A DNA stretch of 64,000 nt from Aquiflexum balticum DSM 16537 (GCF_900176595.1 NZ_LT838813.1:806001-870000), one strand, 5' to 3'. Counted from the stretch's first letter, positions 7,188 through 15,711 are shown. A program made the numbers and translations. Notes: a model not told the origin generated them from the letters alone.

Positions 7188-9680
7188 TTAGCTCAGCAAG
7201 AAGACAGGTAAGTTTTCGGAAGTCGAAACCAATAATTCATCCAGATTTTGGATCTTTTCAATGTGCTTGGCATGTGGCTGGTAAGGAATAAATTCCCCTT
7301 TCTTAAACAGAAAGGCCTCTTTGGTTTCAGGATGGATAGCGACCAGTCTCACCCATTCATTGGCAAACCACTCATAGGTTGCTTCATGGGTTTTGATTGT
7401 TTTGAGGATTGTTTCCGGAAAATGCTCTACCGTGATCAGGATCCTAAGTGGATCATGGATGTTGATCATCTGACTTGGTAATCCGGGCCTCAGGTCTCCG
7501 TCAATACCGTTTGCAACACCTATCAATCCCATGACATTATGGGGAAGTTTGCTCCCTGCCCCAAGCCGTTGGTTGTCTACCCTGGAGAAATAATACTCGA
7601 GGTTGATGCCTCCACAGACAGGTGCCACAGCTTTAACGATGTTCAGAAGGTATTTTCCTTCAGGATCAATGCCATAATCATAAGAATTGAGGAAGGCTCT
7701 TTTATCCAAAAACAGGTGCTTGTTGGATTCTCTTTTCCCGATCACACAGAGTGCATTGGTCGCATGGTTCCATTCAGGCCTTGGTTCGAAAAGCGACAAT
7801 GCCCTGAGCTTGACTTTCTCGTGTACTTTGGCGGCTTCCTGTGTGGAGTCGACGGTATCAAATCTCCTTGACCTTTCTTTGGCGTTATAATCCAAGGCGA
7901 TTTCAAAAGTCTGGAGATTATTCTGGTGTCGGAGCATGTTATCTTCAGTCAAGACATCGATGTCATAAAACTCCATCTCATCTCTCGTCGTGTCATGCAA
8001 GCCTCCCACAAATTGGGTGGTGACAGGAATGTAGATTCCTCTTTCTTCCAGGGCCTTTCTGACTTCCGGATGGTTTCCAAAGAAAGCACCCACGCGGGCA
8101 TTGACCGAACCGGAACGTCCGCTACAAGCACCACAGTCATAGCCGGCATAGTGGGTATTATTTACAGAGCTTGCCCCATGTCCAAAAATGTATACCAAAG
8201 GAGCAAAGTCCTTGACCAATCCGATGCCTTTGAGCAATCCTTCCAGACTATTGGTCATTTCTTCCAGGGTAAAACCTACCTGAAGTCCATGATATTTATG
8301 TTCGGTAGACTTGCATTCAATACTCAGTTTCCCCTTTGGATCCATATGGCTGAAGGAAGAAACCATAGCAGGTGTAGGGCCGGGACGGAAAATGTTCTTG
8401 GCCATTTTTACAGCCGACCAAAAACCCATGGTCTGGGAAATCGCCCATCCTCCAAAAATCCCTTTCGAATGTTTGCTGAAATGGGAGTCTTTTTCGTGTC
8501 TCAATTTGGCTTCAGATTCCCGGATAACATGAACAGGAGTCACCGGTGCAGGACATACTTTGGTCATGAATTTGCTGTGCTCTGGCTGGAAGAAAAACGG
8601 AATGTTGAAAAATCCCGCTGTGCCAAAAGTCTGGCTATCCGGCGCAAACCGCTCGATATACCTTCTGACCGAACAGCAACGGTCGTCTATGCAAAAAAGC
8701 GCCTGAAATGAGGAGGCTTCCTTCTTGAAATCCTTTTCGTGACTGAGTTGAAGTCCCCGGATGACTTGGTCAAAATAGGTCCATTCGAAAGCTTCCTGCC
8801 ACATTTTGAGTACATCATAATATTCTTTTCCTTCGGTTTTGGTCAAAATCGGTAAGAGGTCTTCGGGTAGATGTTTGACCAAGGGATCCCAATGATCTCC
8901 CAGCCTCCTGTCAAGCGCATCAATCTCAAGCAGACACTCAACAAAAATCAGGTCATGGAGACTGATGGCTTTTTTGTCCAACAAACTCTGCGGCTGATGT
9001 TCCAATACAGCGACCATGCCCGACCATCCGGGATGGGCAAACTGCTGGTCAAAAAGGTATTGCCTGAAATAGTCCTTGCTTCCGACCAAAATTTCAAGCA
9101 GGTCTTGCAATTTGGTTTTGGGGTCAAGGAGTAAGTTTTTCGCCCTTTCAGTTTTGAAGAGATTGGTAAAACTGTTGGATTCGAGGTTTCGGATGGCGGC
9201 CAGAAAACCCTTGGAAGGTACAGGGAATTTCCAGATGGCAATACCTTGGTCAAGATAACTTCCCAACATCCTGAAAAGCGTAATATGCGTTTCTTTATCA
9301 AGGTTGACATGGTGATGACTCTTCCAAACCTTCCTCAACCGGCCCACAATGGCTTCAGGTTGGTTTTTACAGTTTTTATGGAGCATGACATCCTTCCATT
9401 TGGCCGACTCTTTTTGGCCTTTATGGGAAAGAATTACCCGGTCAAGGATATCCGCGCTTATCTTGTTTTTGGAATATAATTCCCTAAATGACTCTACTGA
9501 AAGGTAGGTTTTGTAACCGAAGTTTTCGGCTGCGGTCTGCAGTGCCTCATGGAAGGGTAGTTGTTGAAAAGCATGCAATGTATTATGATGCACAAAGTCC
9601 TTTAAAGGAGCTTGCGCAGGCAGGTAGTGACCCAATTCATGGATGACATGATTGAGTTCTTCAGGCAATGGTGATGCCAT
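7188..9680 (-). CDS. dabA: DabA (DUF2309), zinc-dependent carbonic-anhydrase-like subunit of the DAB carbon pump
   Basis: Cytoplasmic subunit predicted to hydrate CO2 vectorially when coupled to DabB. Start placed at ATG 9680 (MASPLPEEL, 830 residues); the only upstream start, TTG at 9689, adds three residues. The beta-carbonic-anhydrase-like zinc site of characterised DabA (C-x-D, then H, then C 15 residues later) is complete: C330 and D332 in LFCIDDRCC, H501 in FGHGASS, and C516 in GYDCGACSGR. The length fits DabA. It is the first gene of the operon dabA-dabB-sulP; characterised operons often have dabB first. A beta-carbonic anhydrase with an N-terminal membrane anchor is encoded at 44.1 kb and could act in the same process. 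Function in this organism is inferred. Confidence 0.9.
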   Translation of the reverse strand: MASPLPEELNHVIHELGHYLPAQAPLKDFVHHNTLHAFQQLPFHEALQTAAENFGYKTYLSVESFRELYSKNKISADILDRVILSHKGQKESAKWKDVMLHKNCKNQPEAIVGRLRKVWKSHHHVNLDKETHITLFRMLGSYLDQGIAIWKFPVPSKGFLAAIRNLESNSFTNLFKTERAKNLLLDPKTKLQDLLEILVGSKDYFRQYLFDQQFAHPGWSGMVAVLEHQPQSLLDKKAISLHDLIFVECLLEIDALDRRLGDHWDPLVKHLPEDLLPILTKTEGKEYYDVLKMWQEAFEWTYFDQVIRGLQLSHEKDFKKEASSFQALFCIDDRCCSVRRYIERFAPDSQTFGTAGFFNIPFFFQPEHSKFMTKVCPAPVTPVHVIRESEAKLRHEKDSHFSKHSKGIFGGWAISQTMGFWSAVKMAKNIFRPGPTPAMVSSFSHMDPKGKLSIECKSTEHKYHGLQVGFTLEEMTNSLEGLLKGIGLVKDFAPLVYIFGHGASSVNNTHYAGYDCGACSGRSGSVNARVGAFFGNHPEVRKALEERGIYIPVTTQFVGGLHDTTRDEMEFYDIDVLTEDNMLRHQNNLQTFEIALDYNAKERSRRFDTVDSTQEAAKVHEKVKLRALSLFEPRPEWNHATNALCVIGKRESNKHLFLDKRAFLNSYDYGIDPEGKYLLNIVKAVAPVCGGINLEYYFSRVDNQRLGAGSKLPHNVMGLIGVANGIDGDLRPGLPSQMINIHDPLRILITVEHFPETILKTIKTHEATYEWFANEWVRLVAIHPETKEAFLFKKGEFIPYQPHAKHIEKIQNLDELLVSTSENLPVFLLS

Positions 9681-9759
9681 AATTAGCAAAGATTATAATA
9701 GAAAATTTGTATTAAGAAATTGAAGTACTAAACCTGTGGACTATGTCAGGTTTTAAAAA

Positions 9760-10167
9760 TTATCCCAAGTGAACCTTAAGACAATGAAAAAGAATATACA
9801 ACTCAGAATCATTTGAAAAAACAACTTCATTATTGAAAGACGATCCGTCAACGTGTAAAAACAGTTGGAGAGGATAAATCGGTGAGCGGAATCCAGATTG
9901 ATTTAGATCCGAATTCTCTTTGACTTCTCTTTTTGTATCTTCTTCATTCTCTTCTATTTCTATAAAAAAAACTTTAGAGCTAATATTGTTTTCAAAACCA
10001 AAATCAGTGGTCGAAACTTCCGATTCCACTAAATCGGAATCATAAATTGGCTCAGAACTTACATTTTGAATGGTTAGAAAAGAAAAAAATAAGCATAACA
10101 TTAAAGTTGCCGCTGCAAAACTTTTCTTATTGCTGATTTTTAAATGATTTATGGATTTAATAATCAT
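9760..10167 (-). CDS. Small secreted protein of unknown function
   Basis: No family recognised. The 135-residue product starts with a basic segment (KSINHLKISNKK) and a hydrophobic stretch (AATLMLCLFFSFLTI, residues about 18 to 34), consistent with a signal peptide or a membrane anchor. The remainder is acidic (EIEENEEDTKREVKEN) and ends LFHCLKVHLG. It lies 80 bases upstream of dabA on the same strand, so co-transcription with the DAB operon is possible, but nothing in the sequence links them. It resembles in plan the small exported protein at 29.7 kb. The 236 bases between its start and the SNF2 gene carry no further gene. Confidence 0.5.
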   Translation of the reverse strand: MIIKSINHLKISNKKSFAAATLMLCLFFSFLTIQNVSSEPIYDSDLVESEVSTTDFGFENNISSKVFFIEIEENEEDTKREVKENSDLNQSGFRSPIYPLQLFLHVDGSSFNNEVVFSNDSELYILFHCLKVHLG

Positions 10168-10403
10168 TTCATCAATTTCTCGCTCAAAGCTAGTGATAAT
10201 TATTAATGAACAGTTTCTTAAACTTAATAATTTTACACAAAGGCAAAACTATGTCCTTGCCGCATCAAATTAAGTGAGAAGTGTCACCTACTAAAAATTT
10301 CCACTTTCAGAATCAGATTTTATTCCTTATTTTTCGAACTGTTTTATTTAGCAAAAATGAGTTTGGTTGACGGATTCGCTCCGTTTGACATCAAATTGTC
10401 CCT

Positions 10404-13340
10404 ATGAAAGTATCAGCAGAACAGCCATTTGAGATTATTTATTCTTTATTCAGCCATGAATTCCTGGGATTGCTTTTTGAATCCTTTGTAGTACAGTTGG
10501 ATGAAAAAGGCAGGCTGTCCTATGCCCATCAGAACATATCGCATGTCAATGCTCCTGAATTTTCCTCGGGTCTGGATGAGACTGACTTTCAGCTGATCCG
10601 CTGGATGGACGAAATGCAACAGGATGCAGTGGTCAAAAGATTCAACACCAAAAAACTCAAACCAAAGGAATTTCTTAGGAAGATTTATGATGAGAATTCC
10701 GGTAACAAAGAATATCAGCAATTAATTGAATTGAAACTGGAAGCTCTCCGGGCTAAGATTTTGGAAAAATTGCACGGAAAACGATTTTTTGAAATGGGGA
10801 ATGACGGCAATCCCATTTGGAGAGAGATTGAAATTATGCCTGAAAAAGCCTCTGTCCTTTTTCATTTCAGACGGAATGAAGAAAATACCCATTATTTCCC
10901 CACCATCAAATATCAGGGAGAAAAGTTGGAATGGCAGTATAGAAACGGTTTTTTGATTTGCCACGAGCCTGCTTGGCTTGTCGTGAATTATCAATTGTAC
11001 AGTTTTGAAAAAGGGGTGGATGGAAAAAAACTGAAGCCCTTTCTGAACAAAAAATTCATTGTTATTCCACGAAAAGTTGAAAAACAGTATTACGAAAAAT
11101 TCATAACCCAATTGGTATCTTCTTTCGATGTCTATGCCAAAGGCTTTGATATCAAAGTGGAAAGATCAAAACCAAATCCAGTCCTGAGCCTCAGTGATCT
11201 ACCTTCAAACCCTAAAGTAGACCTATTTGGAAATAACCTTGAAAATGGCGAAGAAGAAGACAAGATAGTATTTGACCTTCAGTTCCAATACGGTGAATAT
11301 GCATTTAGGGCAGAAGATAAAACTGCCAACAATGTAGAGTTGGAAGAAATTGAAGACAATTATATTTTTCACAAAGTAATTCGAGATCTCGAGAAGGAGA
11401 AATCATATGGAGATTATTTGAAAGACCTTGGATTGCCAGTCCGTACAGCCAGGTATTCCTTAGCCAAATCAAAAGCATTCGATTGGATCAATACCCATAA
11501 AGAATCACTCGAAAATATTGGTATCCGAATACAGCAGGGCACCAATATGAAAGGTAAACGTTATTTTATCGGGCGTGCACATATTTCCGTAGAAGTCAAA
11601 GAAAACATAGATTGGTTTGATGTTCATGCAATCATTCAGTTTGGACCTTATCAGATCCCTTTCCAAAAAATCCGTAAAATGTTGCTTTTGGGGAAAACCG
11701 AATTTGAATTACCCAATGGTGAAATCGCAGTAATCCCGGATTCATGGTTTGTAAATTATTCTGAAATTTTTGCCTTTTTGGAAGATCAGGAAAAAGAGAA
11801 CGAAGAACATGCACTTGTCCTCAAAAAACATCATATAGCACTTGCCCAAGAACTTCAAAGTGGAAATCTGGTAAAACTTACCCTTAGCCGAAAACTGGAA
11901 AAACTCAGGGATTTTTCCAGTATTGAGGAGTATGATTTGCCTGTGACCTTCAAAGGCACCCTTCGCCCCTACCAAAAAGCCGGGTATAATTGGTTGAGAT
12001 TTTTGAGCGAATACCGTTTTGGCGGATGTCTCGCTGATGATATGGGATTGGGGAAAACCGTTCAGACCCTTGCACTTTTGGCACATGAAAAAGAAACAAA
12101 CCCAGATGCGACTTCACTTTTGGTCATGCCTACTTCCCTTATTTATAATTGGGAATTGGAAGCCAAAAAATTCACTCCTAAATTAAAAATCCTGACATAT
12201 ACCGGAACTCAAAGGTTAAAAGACAATGCTCAATTTGCGAAATACGATCTAGTATTGACCTCTTACGGCATTACCAGGATGGATGTGGATATCTTCAAAG
12301 ATTTCTATTTCAATTATATTATTTTGGATGAATCCCAAGCCATCAAAAATCCCGGGAGCATTATTGCGAAGGCAGTTAACGAACTCAATTGCCGCCATAG
12401 ATTGATTCTGACAGGCACACCTGTGGAGAACGGCACCATGGATTTGTGGTCACAGATGAATTTCATCAACAGAGGGCTTTTGGGCAATCAGAACATGTTC
12501 AAGAAACAATTTCTTCTTCCGATTGAAAAAAAGAATGACATGGACAAAGCAATCAAGCTGAATGCCATGATCAAGCCTTTTATTCTTAGAAGATTAAAAA
12601 CCCAAGTGGCTACTGACCTTCCTGAAAAAGTAGTAAACATCAAATACTCTACGATGACTTCTGACCAAGAAAAAGCTTATGAAGAGGTGAAAGGTTATTA
12701 CAGGGAAAAAATAGTCAAGGAATTGGGAGTTCCCGGGATGAAAAATCAACAGTTTATGCTCTTGAGAGGCCTGACCCAATTGCGACAAATCGCCAATCAC
12801 CCCAAGTTGACTGACAAGGCATACGAAGGAGATTCAGGTAAACTCGAGGATGTTATCCACATGTTGCATGCCACCGCAAGTGAAGGACACAAGGTATTGG
12901 TCTTCAGTCAATTTGTACGACATTTGGCTATTGTCCGAGAATATCTTGATCAGGAAAATATGAAGTATGCTTATCTGGACGGTACGACCAAAGACAGACA
13001 AAAACAGGTCACTACTTTTCAGGAAAATGAGGAAGTAAAGATTTTCCTGATTTCCCTTAAGGCAGGCGGTGTTGGCCTCAATCTGACCAAGGCCGAATAT
13101 GTCTTTTTGCTGGACCCTTGGTGGAATCCTGCTGTAGAAGCCCAAGCCATAGACAGGGCCCACCGAATCGGTCAGGAAAACAAAGTCATCATCTATAAAT
13201 TTATCACCAAAGATACTGTTGAAGAAAAAATCATGGCACTTCAGCAAAGAAAAATGGCCTTGGCCGGAGAACTCATCAGTACCGAGGAAAGCTTTATGAA
13301 GACCTTGGACAAAGAAGATATAGAAGCATTGTTAACCTAA
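10404..13340 (+). CDS. SNF2/SWI2-family DNA-dependent ATPase
   Basis: Double-stranded-DNA translocase related to RapA/Rad54-type remodelers; bacterial members are linked to RNA-polymerase recycling or DNA repair. In 978 residues, the first half (to about 510) is a poorly conserved bacterial extension. The ATPase core follows: Walker A DDMGLGKTVQTLALL near 545, Walker B variant DESQAIKN near 642 (DESQ replaces the usual DEAH), LILTGTPVENGTMDLW near 672, then the C-terminal helicase lobe with VFSQFVRHL near 833, SLKAGGVGLNLT near 886, LLDPWWNPAVEAQA near 902 and DRAHRIGQ near 915. No SWIM zinc finger was seen. It is 12 bases upstream of purU, so the two may share a transcript. The exact cellular role cannot be stated. 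Confidence 0.88.
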   Translation: MKVSAEQPFEIIYSLFSHEFLGLLFESFVVQLDEKGRLSYAHQNISHVNAPEFSSGLDETDFQLIRWMDEMQQDAVVKRFNTKKLKPKEFLRKIYDENSGNKEYQQLIELKLEALRAKILEKLHGKRFFEMGNDGNPIWREIEIMPEKASVLFHFRRNEENTHYFPTIKYQGEKLEWQYRNGFLICHEPAWLVVNYQLYSFEKGVDGKKLKPFLNKKFIVIPRKVEKQYYEKFITQLVSSFDVYAKGFDIKVERSKPNPVLSLSDLPSNPKVDLFGNNLENGEEEDKIVFDLQFQYGEYAFRAEDKTANNVELEEIEDNYIFHKVIRDLEKEKSYGDYLKDLGLPVRTARYSLAKSKAFDWINTHKESLENIGIRIQQGTNMKGKRYFIGRAHISVEVKENIDWFDVHAIIQFGPYQIPFQKIRKMLLLGKTEFELPNGEIAVIPDSWFVNYSEIFAFLEDQEKENEEHALVLKKHHIALAQELQSGNLVKLTLSRKLEKLRDFSSIEEYDLPVTFKGTLRPYQKAGYNWLRFLSEYRFGGCLADDMGLGKTVQTLALLAHEKETNPDATSLLVMPTSLIYNWELEAKKFTPKLKILTYTGTQRLKDNAQFAKYDLVLTSYGITRMDVDIFKDFYFNYIILDESQAIKNPGSIIAKAVNELNCRHRLILTGTPVENGTMDLWSQMNFINRGLLGNQNMFKKQFLLPIEKKNDMDKAIKLNAMIKPFILRRLKTQVATDLPEKVVNIKYSTMTSDQEKAYEEVKGYYREKIVKELGVPGMKNQQFMLLRGLTQLRQIANHPKLTDKAYEGDSGKLEDVIHMLHATASEGHKVLVFSQFVRHLAIVREYLDQENMKYAYLDGTTKDRQKQVTTFQENEEVKIFLISLKAGGVGLNLTKAEYVFLLDPWWNPAVEAQAIDRAHRIGQENKVIIYKFITKDTVEEKIMALQQRKMALAGELISTEESFMKTLDKEDIEALLT

Positions 13341-13352
13341 TATTTTTACAAA

Positions 13353-14207
13353 ATGAAAAAAGCAATTTTAATGATCCGCTGCAAGGATCAAAAAGGTATT
13401 GTGGCAGCAGTATCGGAATTTTTATTTTCTTATCACGGCAATATCTTGGAGATAGATCAGCATGTGGATGAAGAAATCGGGATGTTTTTTATGAGGGCCG
13501 CCTGGGAACTTGAAAGTTTCGCGCTCAAAAAAGAGGAAATTGAACCCATTTTCGAGGCCAAGGTTGGCAAGATGTTCGAGATGGAATTTGAACTCTATTT
13601 CAATTTCAGAAAACCAAGAATGGCCATCATGGTTTCCAAGTTGTCCCATTGTCTGATCGATATTTTGAGCAAGTTCTATTCTGGCCAGTTTGAGGTCGAG
13701 ATACCTTTGGTCATTTCCAATCATCCTGACCATAAGAAAGTGGTAGAGGCATTTGGTATTCCATTTTATTACCTTCCCATGGACAAATCCAATAAAGATC
13801 TTGTCGAAGAGAGACAGTTGGAATTGCTCAATGAATTCAGGGTGGATTTTGTGGTCTTGGCCCGATACATGCAGATTCTCAGTGGTGATTTTATCCGTAA
13901 TTATCCCAACAAAATCATCAATATCCATCACTCTTTCCTTCCCGCATTTGTAGGTGCCAAACCTTATCATGCGGCCTATGAAAGAGGCGTCAAAATAATA
14001 GGGGCCACTGCCCATTATGTCACAGAAGAATTGGATGCAGGACCTATCATTGAACAGGATATCGCCAGAGTACGGCACCATAACTTACCTTCGGATTTGG
14101 TCCAAATCGGTCAGGATGTAGAGAAAGTGGTTTTATCAAAAGCCATCAAATACCACTTGGAAAGGAAGGTGCTTGCTTATGGAAACAAGACTGTGATATT
14201 TTATTGA
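13353..14207 (+). CDS. purU: Formyltetrahydrofolate deformylase
   Basis: Hydrolyses 10-formyl-THF to THF and formate, balancing one-carbon units and feeding formate to PurT. 284 residues, the usual length. An N-terminal ACT domain (IRCKDQKGIVAAVSEFL, residues about 6 to 80) is followed by the formyl-transferase fold: VLARYMQILS near 168, INIHHSFLPAFVGAKPY near 189, and ATAHYVTEELDAGPIIEQD near 214, with the catalytic His (HHSFLP) and Asp (LDAGPII) in place. It follows the SNF2 gene by 12 bases. Its last 12 codons are duplicated 863 bases downstream, beyond a MazEF module (see repeat entries), suggesting that an element integrated at this gene end and left the reading frame intact. Confidence 0.9.
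   Translation: MKKAILMIRCKDQKGIVAAVSEFLFSYHGNILEIDQHVDEEIGMFFMRAAWELESFALKKEEIEPIFEAKVGKMFEMEFELYFNFRKPRMAIMVSKLSHCLIDILSKFYSGQFEVEIPLVISNHPDHKKVVEAFGIPFYYLPMDKSNKDLVEERQLELLNEFRVDFVVLARYMQILSGDFIRNYPNKIINIHHSFLPAFVGAKPYHAAYERGVKIIGATAHYVTEELDAGPIIEQDIARVRHHNLPSDLVQIGQDVEKVVLSKAIKYHLERKVLAYGNKTVIFY
14168..14205 (+). repeat. Direct repeat, copy 1: 3' end of purU
   Basis: The 38 bases encoding the last residues of PurU (VLAYGNKTVIFY, up to the stop) recur at 15031-15068 with one difference (GGAAAC here, GGAATC there). The two copies flank the MazEF-like module. The pattern fits an integration duplication or a broken tandem duplication. Confidence 0.9.
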
Positions 14208-14224
14208 TTCATTCCAATGATCTG

Positions 14225-14566
14225 CTAAATATCCAGGATCGCCTTAAGCTTCCACAACAGCTCTTCTGATTGATCCGCTCCGATTTTGCCAAGGCGCTGA
14301 AGCAACCGTTGATTATCCAAGGCCCGGATTTGGTCGATTAATACTTCCGAATCCTGTTCCAGTCCTGTTCCGAAGGTATCGAGTTTCACCCGCAGCACAT
14401 TCTCCTCTTCGGATAGCTGACTTGTGATGGGGCAAACAAGCGTGGATGGATGCCCGACCTTGTTCAGAAGATCTGATTGGATGATAACAACAGGTCGGAT
14501 TTTTCCAGGTTCAGTTCCTTTTGAAGGATTTAGGTTGGCAAGCCAAATGTCAAATTGCGCCTTCAT
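14225..14566 (-). CDS. MazF/PemK-family toxin (mRNA interferase)
   Basis: Endoribonuclease toxin of a type II toxin-antitoxin pair. 113 residues, typical for the family. The fold is recognised from FDIWLANLNPSKGTEPGKIRPVV at the start (the conserved G-x-x-RP is E19-PGKIRP), then VCPITSQLS near 45 and SEVLIDQIRALDNQRL near 73, which carries the conserved D-Q-x-R-x-x-D. The start codon lies inside the antitoxin gene (17-base overlap), the usual translational coupling. The module reads opposite to purU and sits between the two 38-bp purU-end repeats. The RNA cleavage site cannot be read from sequence. Confidence 0.88.
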   Translation of the reverse strand: MKAQFDIWLANLNPSKGTEPGKIRPVVIIQSDLLNKVGHPSTLVCPITSQLSEEENVLRVKLDTFGTGLEQDSEVLIDQIRALDNQRLLQRLGKIGADQSEELLWKLKAILDI

Positions 14567-14786
14567 CGATCAACTCGTCCATTTCCTTATTGACCAACAT
14601 CGATGAGTTTTTGACCATCTTTGATGCGATTGCAAAGTCCTTCGCAAGTTTTTTGCGTTTTTGGACTCGGTTGTAAAACCTCAGCGCCTCATTGATATAC
14701 CTATTTCGCGGAATCCCATTTTCCGACACAATCTTTTCGGTCTCCTCGAAGATCCCTTCATCCAATTTTAGTGAAAGTGTTTTCAT
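14550..14786 (-). CDS. Antitoxin of the MazF/PemK pair (ribbon-helix-helix type)
   Basis: DNA-binding antitoxin that neutralises the toxin encoded just downstream and probably represses the operon. Start chosen at ATG 14786 (MKTLSLKLDEGIFEETEKI, 78 residues) because this is the beginning of a ribbon-helix-helix domain; a longer frame to 14819 would run into the operator. The N-terminal 45 residues form the DNA-binding part (NGIPRNRYINEALRFY), and the acidic C-terminus (NKEMDELIDEGAI) is the expected toxin-binding tail. A palindromic candidate operator lies at 14809-14824, immediately upstream. Confidence 0.82.
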   Translation of the reverse strand: MKTLSLKLDEGIFEETEKIVSENGIPRNRYINEALRFYNRVQKRKKLAKDFAIASKMVKNSSMLVNKEMDELIDEGAI

Positions 14787-14808
14787 GTTTCTGTTCGTAT
14801 TACCAAAA

Positions 14809-14824
14809 GTATATACCAATATAC
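14809..14824. promoter_or_regulatory. Candidate operator of the MazEF-like operon
   Basis: GTATATACCAATATAC has exact 6-base arms (GTATAT/ATATAC) around a 4-base centre and lies 22 bases upstream of the chosen antitoxin start. Position and symmetry suit autoregulation by a ribbon-helix-helix protein. No binding data. Confidence 0.45.
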
Positions 14825-14898
14825 GTGAAAAAAGTTTAATTGGGACAAGCTTTTTATACTAGTGTTTCGCTTTTAAATGTAGAATAGTGGTCCGTGGT

Positions 14899-15027
14899 GA
14901 CTGGGTGCAGTTTGCCTGCCCTGCATTCAGGCTCTTTGATAATTCCGACAGCTATCGGAATTAGTGAGTAACCAGCTTGCAGGGTAGGCAAATTACCCTT
15001 AGCGCTCAAGCCACATTTCACCTAGTC
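14899..15027. repeat. Nested imperfect palindrome next to the purU-end repeat
   Basis: Three pairs of arms are nested around one centre: GACTGGGTG (14899-14907) with CACCTAGTC (15019-15027), one mismatch; a 15-base arm at 14911-14925 with 14978-14992, one mismatch; and AATTCCGA (14941-14948) with TCGGAATT (14955-14962), exact. The structure ends three bases before the direct repeat at 15031. It may be a recombination or attachment structure, or a structured RNA. Nothing similar was recognised. Confidence 0.6.
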
Positions 15028-15030
15028 GGG

Positions 15031-15068
15031 GGTGCTTGCTTATGGAATCAAGACTGTGATATTTTATT
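15031..15068 (+). repeat. Direct repeat, copy 2: displaced purU 3' end
   Basis: Matches 14168-14205 at 37 of 38 positions, including the purU stop region. It is not part of an intact gene here, so it is a remnant. Bases 14206-15030 between the copies contain the whole MazEF-like module and the palindrome. Confidence 0.9.
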
Positions 15069-15113
15069 AACTTAAATTTGTTCTGGTCAGAACATTAATT
15101 TCACTTGATTCAA

Positions 15114-15138
15114 TACCAAATAATATTATATATTGGTA
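15114..15138. promoter_or_regulatory. Candidate operator/promoter of parDE
   Basis: TACCAA and TTGGTA arms enclose an AT-only centre of 13 bases, 24 bases upstream of the antitoxin ATG. The same ACCAA/TTGGT core occurs in the MazEF operator candidate. Suits repression by a ParD-type antitoxin; inferred only from position and symmetry. Confidence 0.4.
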
Positions 15139-15162
15139 CATTTAGGGTAAAATAAAATTTAT

Positions 15163-15396
15163 ATGTCTAAAAACACTAGTATTATATTAGGGCATCACTT
15201 TGAGGATTTTATAGATCAACAAATCAAAAAAGGAAGATATGGGTCAACAAGTGAGACAATTCGAGCTGCATTAAGACTTTTGGAAGCTCAAGAAACCAAA
15301 TTGGAGTTATTGAGGAGATCTATAATCGAAGGTGAAGAAAGCGGCAGGGCTGAATATTCACTAGATAGTCTATTTGAGGAACTCAACAAGGAATAA
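15163..15396 (+). CDS. parD: ParD-family antitoxin
   Basis: 77-residue ribbon-helix-helix antitoxin for the ParE-like toxin that follows by 2 bases. The N-terminal half shows the ParD pattern: ILGHHFEDFIDQQIKKGRYGSTSETIRAALRLLE-type segment, residues 8 to 41, with the typical SETIRAALRLLE helix. The C-terminal half is acidic (EGEESGRAEYSLDSLFEELN) and should wrap the toxin. A palindromic candidate operator precedes it. This is the second toxin-antitoxin pair in 1.5 kb; it points away from the first. Confidence 0.88.
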   Translation: MSKNTSIILGHHFEDFIDQQIKKGRYGSTSETIRAALRLLEAQETKLELLRRSIIEGEESGRAEYSLDSLFEELNKE

Positions 15397-15398
15397 TT

Positions 15399-15686
15399 TT
15401 GGCATTTTTTCTCACCAATAAGGCAAAAAGCGATCTAATATCTATAGCCCGCTATACTCAAAAAGAATGGGGGATTGGGCAAAGAGATATTTATCTTAGA
15501 AACTTAGATAAGGCTTTTCATGAACTATCAGAATTACCCGGGAAAGGAAGAAAATGTGACCATATTATCGTCGGATACAGGAGTTATAGAGTTGGTAAAC
15601 ATGTAATCTTTTTCCGCCAATTGGAAAATGATATCGAAATCGTTAGAATTTTACATGAACGCATGGATGTAGATCGTCACCTTTAG
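15399..15686 (+). CDS. parE: ParE/RelE-superfamily toxin
   Basis: 95-residue toxin partner of the upstream antitoxin. Members of the ParE branch inhibit DNA gyrase, and RelE branch members cut mRNA at the ribosome; the antitoxin type favours ParE. Visible family segments are FLTNKAKSDLISIARYTQKEWG at the start (split here as the conserved A-x-x-DL-x-x-I), a central LSELPGKGRKCDHIIVGYRSY, and VGKHVIFFRQLENDIEIVRILHERMD-type end, residues 68 to 91, with the R-x-x-H-x-x-MD close. The start is TTG at 15399, 2 bases after the parD stop; no ATG exists in a sensible position, so an alternative start is used. Confidence 0.87.
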   Translation: MAFFLTNKAKSDLISIARYTQKEWGIGQRDIYLRNLDKAFHELSELPGKGRKCDHIIVGYRSYRVGKHVIFFRQLENDIEIVRILHERMDVDRHL

Positions 15687-15711
15687 AAAGGTTTGATTTA
15701 ATTTTTGAAAT

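Larger units (their letters stand above)
14825..15162. other. Intergenic segment with a long imperfect palindrome, upstream of parDE
   Basis: About 340 bases between divergent toxin-antitoxin modules. No gene seen. It contains nested inverted repeats (14899-15027), the second purU-end repeat (15031-15068), a 14-base palindrome GTTCTGGTCAGAAC (15080-15093) and the candidate parD operator (15114-15138). Confidence 0.6.

Noticed and set aside
7926-8711. Plus-strand open frame of 261 codons inside dabA
   Set aside because: Antisense to the zinc-site region of DabA; no recognisable domain.
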